DNA of 62,533 bases from a virus, in IMG/VR virus record IMGVR_UViG_3300036861_000520, positions 1-62,533 of that record; one strand, 5' to 3'. The notes under the pieces are model-generated. The model saw only the letters and a program-made list of their open reading frames with translations. It was not told where the DNA came from and ran no database searches. Below are positions 54,390 to 61,531 of the stretch, piece after piece; position 1 is the first letter of the stretch, and every line of letters starts with the position of its first letter. The position numbers were made by a program, and so were the translations under genes.

Positions 54390-54641
54390 TTACCCGCCCG
54401 CCTCGACCGGTTCAGGAACCGGCGACACGATGCGCTTGCCGTTCCGGTCCTTCGCCGTCGGCTCAACCGTCATTGGCACGCACACGCCTTCCGCTGCCGG
54501 CGCCGCCTCTGAAGCTACTGCCTTCGCAAGCAGGTTCTCGATCACTGCCAGCGCGCCGGATGCGCGGTGGAAGTTCGCGAGGTGCGACTCCCGCTGCTGC
54601 AGGAGCGCCGCCCTCTCGATCTCAAGCTGTTTCCGATCCAC
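54390..54641 (-). CDS. small helical protein
   Basis: 83 residues. Coiled-coil N-terminus (RKQLEIERAALLQQRESHLA) and an extended C-terminus. Abuts the next gene without a gap. Unknown; possibly a neck or scaffolding aid. Confidence 0.62.
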   Translation of the reverse strand: MDRKQLEIERAALLQQRESHLANFHRASGALAVIENLLAKAVASEAAPAAEGVCVPMTVEPTAKDRNGKRIVSPVPEPVEAGG

Positions 54642-54644
54642 TGG

Positions 54645-56162
54645 TTACCCTCCGAACGCAGGGAGCGCCTTCACGGCCGCGAGTTCGTCCCGCAGCTCCT
54701 CGATCTTGTTACCGGCCTGCCGAACCGCCCCCACGAGCAGCATCGCCAGCCGGGAGAAGTTTACCATACCGCGCGGTGCCGTCGGATCGTAGAAGTTCAC
54801 GATGCCGGCTGCCTGGAGCTCCTTCCGGTGTTCGTCGAGGAACGCTCCGAACTGCATCTTGACCGCATCGCCGCGCCGGTCAGCGAACTCGCTCTCCAAC
54901 GCGTTGAGGAGTGCGAGGTCATCGTGTTCGTCGAAAGCGATCCACTCGACGTCACCGTGGGCACTGCCCTCGGCGTCGAAAATGAACCGGGTCGTGGTCA
55001 GGTTGCGGATGACGAGGAGGTTCTCATCCGCGCCGCAGACGGCCGGGACGTTCGTCCCCTCGAGCGTGGCGTCGAGCGTGATGACCCCGATGCCCGCCAC
55101 GCTCTTCGTAGTGTCGGCCGCCGTCTCGTCCAGGACCCCCATAATCCGGACAGCGTGACCGCTCACGCCGTCCCCGTCCTTCAGCCCGGTGATCAGGAGC
55201 CCGCCCGCCGTGGCTTCCGCCTTCGCGAATGCGCCGTAAGTGTCGGTTTCCGCACCGCCGGCCCCGGTGGCCGCGTGAGCCACGTCCGAGGACTTCAGTT
55301 GGAGGATGCTGTCGTCAGCCGCGCCCTGGTTGATCGTGAGGCCGAGGGTTACCCCGGCATTGGACGTGTCGCCGATGTAGGCCGTGCCGTCGAGCCGCGT
55401 CGCTCCGGCGTCCACCCAGAAGGCCCAGTTCGCGGAGCCTTCGGTCGGCGCATCCACAACCCGGAGCGTCACCGCATCCGTCACCGTGCCGGTCGCCGTG
55501 ATGTTCGGCTCGTGGATGTTGAGCGACCCCACCACCGGAGCCGTTCCCGCCGGGATGGTCGTCGCACCCCCCGGAAGAATGGTCCCGTGGAAGTAGCTCT
55601 GGTTCGTGGTGACGCCCGACGCATTCGCGGGCGGGAGCAGAGCGAACATCGCCTGCGGGTTGGTGGGCACCGCGGCGCCGATGGACAGCTCTCCGTTCAA
55701 GCAGGCGCTGGCGTCGATATTGAAGAAGGCGGACAGGGCGTTGCTCTCGATGCGGAAGTCTACGTCCCCGCTCGCCTCGTTGAAGACGACTTCTCCCACT
55801 GCGGTGATGTCCAACGTGCCACCCACGCAGGCAATCTGCGCCTGCGTCCCGTTGTGGTTTCCAATCAGCAGGTAGTCCGTGGTCGGCGTCGTGTTGCTGT
55901 GGACCAGGACGGTCGGATCCGCGTTGTTCGTGAAGCCCCAGTCCGTGGCCCGCGCGCCCTTATCGGTGATGTGGAGTGTCTGGGTGGCGTCCGCGACGAA
56001 CAGGGTCGTACTCGGATCGGACACATCCGCTGCCGAGTAGAGGAGCCCGGCGAGGCTGCCCGTGCCCACATAGAGCGGCGTGCCGGTCGCGGAAACGCCG
56101 GGAGGTGATGCTTCCGCGTTGCCCAGGAACGCCCGCGGCAGAGTGTTGAGAGGGTCGCCCAT
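54645..56162 (-). CDS. large fibre-like virion protein in head module
   Basis: 505 residues from ATG 56162 (GGGGAG upstream). Residues 1-390 are repetitive beta-strand sequence with many Asn/Thr/Gly (FVADATQTLHITDKGARATD, HNGTQAQIACVGGTLDITAV), as in head or tail fibres. The last 110 residues are helical (DDLALLNALESEFADRRGDA, KIEELRDELAAVKALPAFGG), perhaps a trimerisation or chaperone part. It sits directly after the major capsid gene, so a head fibre is suggested. Confidence 0.65.
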   Translation of the reverse strand: MGDPLNTLPRAFLGNAEASPPGVSATGTPLYVGTGSLAGLLYSAADVSDPSTTLFVADATQTLHITDKGARATDWGFTNNADPTVLVHSNTTPTTDYLLIGNHNGTQAQIACVGGTLDITAVGEVVFNEASGDVDFRIESNALSAFFNIDASACLNGELSIGAAVPTNPQAMFALLPPANASGVTTNQSYFHGTILPGGATTIPAGTAPVVGSLNIHEPNITATGTVTDAVTLRVVDAPTEGSANWAFWVDAGATRLDGTAYIGDTSNAGVTLGLTINQGAADDSILQLKSSDVAHAATGAGGAETDTYGAFAKAEATAGGLLITGLKDGDGVSGHAVRIMGVLDETAADTTKSVAGIGVITLDATLEGTNVPAVCGADENLLVIRNLTTTRFIFDAEGSAHGDVEWIAFDEHDDLALLNALESEFADRRGDAVKMQFGAFLDEHRKELQAAGIVNFYDPTAPRGMVNFSRLAMLLVGAVRQAGNKIEELRDELAAVKALPAFGG

Positions 56163-56185
56163 TTCAATTCTCCCCAAGTCACCCA

Positions 56186-56205
56186 GGCCGGATGTTACTC
56201 CGGCC
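56186..56205 (-). promoter_or_regulatory. hairpin after major capsid gene
   Basis: GGCCGGA and TCCGGCC form a 7-bp stem with a 6-base loop in the 66-base gap after the capsid gene. No T-run on the minus strand. Probably a 3' stabiliser or partial terminator. Confidence 0.45.
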
Positions 56206-56228
56206 CGAGCTTAGTAATACACTCTACT

Positions 56229-57356
56229 CTATGCGGTGATATCCAAAACCTGCGTCGCCGAGTTCTCGAGCTTCATCCAGCCTTCCCACACGCTCATGGT
56301 CGTGCGGTTGAGCTGGCGCTCGATGATGCGGTCGCTCTCCTCCAGCATGTCGCCTTCCTGCAGGCGGGCCGCCGCGAACCGGCTGTCCACTGCGAGGATA
56401 CGGTCCGTGGAGAAGGTCGTGCTGCCGGTGCTCGTCCAGCGATGGAACCGCGCCCCGAGGATGTCCATTCCAGCCGGGTCGAGGCCGCGGTCCTGGAACT
56501 TCACCCGCACGAGCGGATCCATGAACTGGCTCATGTTCAGGATGGTTCTCGTGTTGACATCGTTGATGATGGCGCGGTCCATCTGGTAGCCGATGGGGAA
56601 CGCCTGCAGGAGCCGAACGAGCTCGTCGTAATCGAGCGTGCCGCTGACTTCCGCATCCGTATCCACAACCGTGGAGCCGGACGTGCCGTCACCGGCGAGC
56701 AGGACTTCGATCATGTCGTCCGTCTGATCGATGCCCATCTGGATACCCGCCCGCTGCAGGTGGAGTGCCACCTGGTTGACCCGCATCCGCCGCGCCGTCT
56801 CGTACGACCACTTAAGCTGGAAGCCGTACTTGTAGAGCTGGACGCTGCCTTCCGCGCGCGCCAGCACGAGTTCAGCCAGTTCCGAGCCCTCACCGGAGAG
56901 GGATGCCCGGCGCTGGCTGGCCGTCTCGTTCATCGTGATCTTCTCGACCACCTGCTGATCGACCCGCTCGTCCATCGCGACGAAGAACGGGACCAGCGAC
57001 CCGGCCAACTGGCCCGCGATGATGCTGTTCGCGAGGAACGCCGGGAACAGGTTGCTGTCGTTCACGCTCTCGAAGAACGCTTTCTCGATCCGGTCGCGCC
57101 CCTGGATCTTGCGCTCCGTGAGGCACTTGCCGAGCGCCGCCGCCTGCTCCGCATGATCGTAGATCGCTGAGGCCCGATAGGAGCCGTCGTCGGCCTGCTT
57201 GAGCTGCTTGAGCTTGCGCTGGTAGACCTTCTCGACTTCTGGCGGCTCCGGCTCGACCTGCTCCGCCATGTACTGCAGGGGAGTGATCCCCTTCGTCCTG
57301 GCATCCAGGTAGAAGCCCTTGTCGGCATTCTTCAGGAATTCAGTGGTCTTGCTCAT
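56229..57356 (-). CDS. major capsid protein (HK97-fold type)
   Basis: 375 residues from ATG 57356. Order protease, small protein, decoration candidate, capsid supports the call. Features: N-terminal helical arm (MSKTTEFLKNADKGFYLDAR), the helical spine region (LAELVLARAEGSVQLYKYGF), GDGTSGSTVVDTDAEVSG, and the late ILGARFHRWTSTGSTTFSTD and a C-terminal WEGWMKLENSATQVLDI. Main shell subunit. Also similar to the encapsulin-like capsid lineage, but context favours a phage capsid. Confidence 0.85.
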   Translation of the reverse strand: MSKTTEFLKNADKGFYLDARTKGITPLQYMAEQVEPEPPEVEKVYQRKLKQLKQADDGSYRASAIYDHAEQAAALGKCLTERKIQGRDRIEKAFFESVNDSNLFPAFLANSIIAGQLAGSLVPFFVAMDERVDQQVVEKITMNETASQRRASLSGEGSELAELVLARAEGSVQLYKYGFQLKWSYETARRMRVNQVALHLQRAGIQMGIDQTDDMIEVLLAGDGTSGSTVVDTDAEVSGTLDYDELVRLLQAFPIGYQMDRAIINDVNTRTILNMSQFMDPLVRVKFQDRGLDPAGMDILGARFHRWTSTGSTTFSTDRILAVDSRFAAARLQEGDMLEESDRIIERQLNRTTMSVWEGWMKLENSATQVLDITA

Positions 57357-57361
57357 TGCCG

Positions 57362-57814
57362 TTAGCTCCCGAATACCAGGCAGTCGAGGGTGCCGGTAGT
57401 GCCGGTGCCCGCCGTCTCCGCGATGACGACCAGCGGCCCGGTCGTGGCGGCCGCGTCGTAGTTGCCGTCGTTGCCGTCCGTGCCGTCCACAATCGCGGAC
57501 TGCAGGAGCGCCGTCGTGGACACGTCGTCCGTGGGAACCTGCACGACCCGGATAGCGTCGAGCCACTTCACCACGCAGTAGCCGCGAGCCGTGCCCGACG
57601 CCGCGAGTTCGATCTTCACGATGACGCCCAGGCGGTGGGTGTCGTTGTTCGCCGCCGCCTTGACGTAGTAATTGCCGGTCGCCGAGGGAGTGACGATCCC
57701 CCCGACCACCGGAACCGTCGTGCCGCCCCCGGTGTAGTCAGCCAGGGTGAACGCGTGCATCAGGACCAACTCCGGTCCTCGCTCCCCAATCATTGCCCTC
57801 GATGGATGCGCCAT
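57362..57814 (-). CDS. putative capsid decoration protein
   Basis: 150 residues, ATG 57814 behind GGAGGCTAG. Beta-rich with repeated Gly/Thr (YTGGGTTVPVVGGIVTPSAT, VVIAETAGTGTTGTLDCLVF). Small beta proteins just before the capsid gene commonly are head decoration (gpD-like) proteins; function inferred from place. Confidence 0.7.
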   Translation of the reverse strand: MAHPSRAMIGERGPELVLMHAFTLADYTGGGTTVPVVGGIVTPSATGNYYVKAAANNDTHRLGVIVKIELAASGTARGYCVVKWLDAIRVVQVPTDDVSTTALLQSAIVDGTDGNDGNYDAAATTGPLVVIAETAGTGTTGTLDCLVFGS

Positions 57815-57816
57815 CC

Positions 57817-58023
57817 CTAGCCTCCTGCCGCAAGTGCGGCGGCCCGTTCCAACGTCGTCTCTGCCGGCTCACCCGGCACCCCAACTAAAAGCCCCAGATA
57901 CCGGCCGTGGATCACCGCCCCACGGTCCAACCGCTCATACACTGCCCACCACTGCGCGCCCGCCGCGGACGCCGGAACCAGGATCACCGGCCCGAGCGCG
58001 AGGTTGTGCGCCAGATCAGACAA
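57817..58023 (-). CDS. small protein between protease and decoration genes
   Basis: 68 residues with a TTG start at 58023 overlapping the protease stop. Hydrophobic centre (LALGPVILVPASAAGAQWWA) and a helical C-terminus. Start codon unusual, so the N-terminus is uncertain. Confidence 0.5.
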   Translation of the reverse strand: MSDLAHNLALGPVILVPASAAGAQWWAVYERLDRGAVIHGRYLGLLVGVPGEPAETTLERAAALAAGG

Positions 58024-59419
58024 AGGCCGCGTCCCGCGCTGCCTGCTTCGGAGCCTGCTCGTCCTCGTCCCGGATGCTGGTGTCCCCACTCGTGCCGGCC
58101 GGGAACTTGGCGAGGACCGCCGCCGCCTTCGCGTCCGCGAGCTTCATCAGCTTCTCGTAGTCGCGCTGTTCGGAGAGGTGCTCGGTGATGAGCGCCAGTT
58201 CCGCGTTCTCGGCGGTGCCCGTCAGGCGGAAGTCGTCATCGAGGATGGACTTCACCGTCCGCGCGAGCGCCTTCCGGCCGATCTCCGCCACCGGCTCCAG
58301 CGCTTTCACCTGGGCTTCCAGATCGAGAGCCCGCTTCTCGACGGCTGCGAGTTTCTCTGCGGAGCCGTCCTGGTCGGCCCGGCTGGTCTCCAGCGCCTTC
58401 AGGCACGCGGCCTCGTCGGCGTCGTCGGCCAGGCCGAACATCTTGCGAAGCTTCTCCAACATCACTTCATCCTCCGCGGCGTCCGGGTGACCGCCTGTCA
58501 ATGCGCCGAAAAACCGTTCAAGATCCGCCGGGGTCCCGCTTACAACAGAAGACTTGCCGCCCGAAGAGAACCCCCACACTCGCTGCTTGCTGCCGAACTG
58601 GCGAGCGAGCCCTTCCGCGACCTTGAGCGCGACCTCATCAATGCCGTAAGGCGTCGAGCAGAGCGCTCGCACATCCACCGCCCCATCCGCGCACATCTCG
58701 TAGGCCTTGCGGATGCGGGCATTCGGCTGCGCGCCGAGGTAGACGATGCTCGTCTCTACCGCCTCAACGTGACGCTGGATCTCCTCGGCCGTGCCGCTGT
58801 AGGTCAGCGTGACCAGCGGCGAGTCGGGATTGTCGCGTTCCGCCGGATAGCCTGCCCAATGCGGACAATCCGAGAAGTACGACTTCTTGCACACATCGCA
58901 GTTGATGTCCGCGTAGGAGAAGCCGATCGAAACTGAGTTGTAAACGCCCTGCCGGATGCGGGCGTCCATCGGCTCCGAGGCCGCGTCCTTCGGGTAGTAG
59001 AAGCCTGCCGAGAGGACATTGACCTTCCGCCGCTTGGTCTCGAAGCCGGGCACCGGCTCCACCGCAAGCGACTTTCCACCCGGCTGGACGAAGATCGGGT
59101 GATCCTGCATCCGGCTCACCACCTCGGCGGAGTGGAACTTGCCGAGCGGCAGCGCCCCGCGCGTCTGGTGGCCCGCCATCAGCCCCTTGCCGGGGAGCGT
59201 CTCCGCGAACCGCTGGAGATACTCGACTGGGAACCGCTCTAGCGTCCGGTCGTACTGGTCGTGGCACACATCCATCTGCCGGATGGTGACCTCGTCCGCC
59301 GCGACCGGCTCGAGGGTGTGCTGGTTCACCGCCGCGAGCGCCGCCGCGTCAACCTCGGCCGCTTTGAACGCGGTCCCCAGGTCTCGCAGGTCGAATTCGC
59401 GGACACGGATGTGGGACAT
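58016..59419 (-). CDS. capsid maturation protease fused to scaffold
   Basis: 467 residues from ATG 59419 (GGGAG upstream). N-terminal half is a HK97-type serine protease fold: His in AGHQTRGALPLGKF, and the Ser-containing VYNSVSIGFSYADI. The protease also contains a CDVCKKSYFSDCPHW zinc-like insertion. From residue 330 on the sequence is coiled coil (AEKLAAVEKRALDLEAQVK), the scaffold/delta part removed at maturation. One chain thus combines protease and scaffold. Confidence 0.85.
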   Translation of the reverse strand: MSHIRVREFDLRDLGTAFKAAEVDAAALAAVNQHTLEPVAADEVTIRQMDVCHDQYDRTLERFPVEYLQRFAETLPGKGLMAGHQTRGALPLGKFHSAEVVSRMQDHPIFVQPGGKSLAVEPVPGFETKRRKVNVLSAGFYYPKDAASEPMDARIRQGVYNSVSIGFSYADINCDVCKKSYFSDCPHWAGYPAERDNPDSPLVTLTYSGTAEEIQRHVEAVETSIVYLGAQPNARIRKAYEMCADGAVDVRALCSTPYGIDEVALKVAEGLARQFGSKQRVWGFSSGGKSSVVSGTPADLERFFGALTGGHPDAAEDEVMLEKLRKMFGLADDADEAACLKALETSRADQDGSAEKLAAVEKRALDLEAQVKALEPVAEIGRKALARTVKSILDDDFRLTGTAENAELALITEHLSEQRDYEKLMKLADAKAAAVLAKFPAGTSGDTSIRDEDEQAPKQAARDAAFV

Positions 59420-59435
59420 TGGCTCCCAGAAATGC

Positions 59436-59469
59436 AAAAAGGCCAGGCACCCATAAGGGCACCCGGCCT
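59436..59469 (-). terminator. strand-specific intrinsic terminator before protease gene
   Basis: On the minus strand a 13-bp stem (arms 59469-59457 and 59452-59440) closes a UUAU loop and is followed by UUUUU. Three pairs are G-U wobbles, which would be A-C mismatches in a plus-strand RNA, so the structure works only in the late direction. It ends 17 bases before the protease ATG. Confidence 0.85.
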
Positions 59470-59500
59470 GCCGTTCGACGGCTCAGACGGTTCTAGATCC

Positions 59501-59513
59501 TATTCTAACACGC
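59501..59513 (-). promoter_or_regulatory. conserved GCGTGTTAGAATA motif before terminator
   Basis: Second copy of the 13-mer at 6231-6243. Flanked here by direct repeats CTAGATC (59493-59499 and 59513-59519). If it is a promoter (extended -10 TGTTAGAAT), its RNA meets the terminator 25-60 bases later, which would make an attenuator for the capsid genes. Confidence 0.45.
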
Positions 59514-59534
59514 TAGATCACATTCCTGCCCACT

Positions 59535-59939
59535 TCACCCGCGGCGTGGCAGACGAAGGCTCTTGAGCACCATCTCCCACGGCCGATACGCGCGACCCTG
59601 TTCGAGCCTGCTCCCGTCCAGCCAACCACGGTTGAGCATCCAGTGGATAGTGGTCCACATCCGATCCTCGCCCCAAGCGAGCATTCGCCACATAGCCCAG
59701 GTGATCCACCGCCACCCATCAACCCTCGCAATCTGATGCTGCCGGCGAAGCAGATCAACCCGACCGGTAACCCGCAGGTCAGGGCCAAACCGTTCATCCT
59801 CACCGATCCATACAGGCTTCCACGTCGGCCCGACCCACCAGATCTCTCTGCCGAAATTGTAGAGTTGAGGAGTGGTGATCCGATGGCGCGCCCGCGCGCC
59901 AGTCTCGTCGCGCTCCCAGGCCTGGACTGTCCTGATCAT
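59535..59939 (-). CDS. Trp-rich hypothetical protein
   Basis: 134 residues. Unusually many Trp and Arg (GREIWWVGPTWKPVWIGEDE, GWRWITWAMWRMLAWGED). Overlaps the previous gene by 4 bases. Last gene before the terminator. Unknown. Confidence 0.65.
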   Translation of the reverse strand: MIRTVQAWERDETGARARHRITTPQLYNFGREIWWVGPTWKPVWIGEDERFGPDLRVTGRVDLLRRQHQIARVDGWRWITWAMWRMLAWGEDRMWTTIHWMLNRGWLDGSRLEQGRAYRPWEMVLKSLRLPRRG

Positions 59940-60121
59940 CGTCTCCTCCTCCCGAAGTCGCGTGACTGCCGGGTGTCCGTAAACTGGATCGGCCGGCCGT
60001 CCTGGATGGTGATCTTCACCTCGCCGTGGTCTATCGCCTGCCCGACCTGCCGCGCCAGATCGAGCACCTCATCCCACTCCCGCTCGGCGGCGGTCTGCGG
60101 CAGACGGAGCGGCTGGCTCAC
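59936..60121 (-). CDS. 61-residue protein
   Basis: Helical (AEREWDEVLDLARQVGQAID) with a basic strand-like C-terminus (KITIQDGRPIQFTDTRQ). The layout EVKITIQDGRPIQF fits a small DUF2292-type fold found near head genes, but this is tentative. Confidence 0.6.
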   Translation of the reverse strand: MSQPLRLPQTAAEREWDEVLDLARQVGQAIDHGEVKITIQDGRPIQFTDTRQSRDFGRRRR

Positions 60122-60348
60122 TTCAGCACCTTATTCATCGTGGTCCGCAGTTCTTCCACGGCAGCTTCCATCGTCAAGAGCGTTTCTCGGATGCCTTCCA
60201 AGTGTTGGCACTCCGATCCTGGACCGTCACGCAGTGCGAGCTTGAATGAGATCGCTAGATTGGCGCCGGTGTTCTCCAGCCAGTTACCCCACTGCTCGCC
60301 TGACTGCAATCGCGAGAGTTTCTCTGCTGGCCAGTATTTCCGGCTCAC
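60118..60348 (-). CDS. 76-residue helical protein
   Basis: GTG start at 60348 overlaps the previous stop (GTGA). Helical sequence (SECQHLEGIRETLLTMEAAV). Unknown. Confidence 0.6.
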   Translation of the reverse strand: MSRKYWPAEKLSRLQSGEQWGNWLENTGANLAISFKLALRDGPGSECQHLEGIRETLLTMEAAVEELRTTMNKVLK

Positions 60349-60503
60349 TTCGTCCCTCGCTTCGGCCCGTGGATCAGGATCACCTGCCCGCACGGACACA
60401 CGACCTTGCCGACCGTGCTCTCGTGCTGCCGCCCGCACTTGGGACACGCCACGAGGTGCACGTGCTCCGGGGGGATGAGATCGAACCGCGGTTTCGGTGT
60501 CAT
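60345..60503 (-). CDS. 52-residue zinc-ribbon protein
   Basis: ATG 60503 overlaps the head-morphogenesis stop and the TGA overlaps GTG 60348. ACPKCGRQHE and VVCPCGQVIL form a clear four-Cys ribbon. Missing from routine calls because it is short. Similar ribbons appear elsewhere in this genome. Confidence 0.68.
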   Translation of the reverse strand: MTPKPRFDLIPPEHVHLVACPKCGRQHESTVGKVVCPCGQVILIHGPKRGTK

Positions 60504-61531
60504 AGGTTATCGCCCCACCACGCCTTCTGTTCTTCTGCGGTCCAATGCTGATACCGGATGCGTTCTTCCGGCATCCCTCTTGCGCGGTACTCCGCGTCGG
60601 CCGCTTCACAATCGCCGTGCTCCGCGCAAGACCGCACACCAGGCTCCCACCCGGTGCGAACGCTTCTTACGAATGACTGGCCTTCTGTATCTATTACAGG
60701 AATGCAAGAACAGTAGCAGTTAGGGTGCAGAGGCGGCTGGTTCTCCAGGTCGTCTATGGAGTAGGTATTCCCGATGCGGTCAGTGCAGGTCTCGTCGGTG
60801 TTGGGGTCACCGATCACCTCGACCCGGCTCACTCCGTGCTGCCGATACATCTCACGCGTGGCCGTCTCGGCGCTGACTGCCATTTCCGTACGTGTGATCG
60901 TGCGGAGCCGCCCCTGTTCATACCCGGACAGGTTCCGGCCCAGATCGGCAGCGACCTTCAGTGGGGAGTCGCCGGCTGCCGCGCCGTCGATCATCGCCTG
61001 CCTGATCTCGTCCAGCCGCTTCTCGAAGCGCAGTCTACCATTCTCCGAGAGCCGCGCAAAGGACTGCTCCAACAGCACCCGCCGCTGACCCGCCGCCAGT
61101 TCCGGGTTCGGGATGTCCGCGTTCAGGAGCTCGATGGCGCGCCCTGCCCCTACCCGGTGCGCGAGGAAGACCGACTCCTGCACTTGGCCCTGCTCCCCGT
61201 TCGGATCGGTGAAGCCGAGATAGCCCGCCGACGGTCCGCGGAAGTCGCCGAGGAACCGCTCGATGGCAGCATCCACGTTGTCAACTTGGGTCTGCGTCAG
61301 CGCGTCTTTCCCGGCCTGCTTCCACGACTGAACCAGTCGCCCGCGCAGGCTCGTCTCCTTCGGATCACCGAGACCGAGCGCCGCGAACCAGGCCCGTCGG
61401 AGCGTGGCGAAGGACGCCCGCACCTGTCCCCACTGGCCGTTCAGCGCCTCGGCCAGTGCCTCGTATTGAGGATGCTCGTTGGCTGCCGCCGTCAGCGGAG
61501 CCGCTTTCGGCTTGCGCATCAGGATCGTCAT
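60500..61531 (-). CDS. phage head morphogenesis (minor head) protein
   Basis: 343 residues. Mu gpF / SPP1 gp7-type C-terminal domain: RTITRTEMAVSAETATREMY, then DPNTDETCTDRIGNTYSIDD and PPLHPNCYCSCIPV (HPNCxC signature). The N-terminal 200 residues are helical (QTQVDNVDAAIERFLGDFRG). It is packaged or bound at the portal in related phages. Normally adjacent to portal; here two large beta-domain genes intervene. Confidence 0.88.
   Translation of the reverse strand: MTILMRKPKAAPLTAAANEHPQYEALAEALNGQWGQVRASFATLRRAWFAALGLGDPKETSLRGRLVQSWKQAGKDALTQTQVDNVDAAIERFLGDFRGPSAGYLGFTDPNGEQGQVQESVFLAHRVGAGRAIELLNADIPNPELAAGQRRVLLEQSFARLSENGRLRFEKRLDEIRQAMIDGAAAGDSPLKVAADLGRNLSGYEQGRLRTITRTEMAVSAETATREMYRQHGVSRVEVIGDPNTDETCTDRIGNTYSIDDLENQPPLHPNCYCSCIPVIDTEGQSFVRSVRTGWEPGVRSCAEHGDCEAADAEYRARGMPEERIRYQHWTAEEQKAWWGDNL

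Noticed and set aside
54567-56108. 513-codon plus-strand frame opposite fibre-like head protein
   Set aside because: Antisense shadow with Arg/Val/Gly bias; no start signal.
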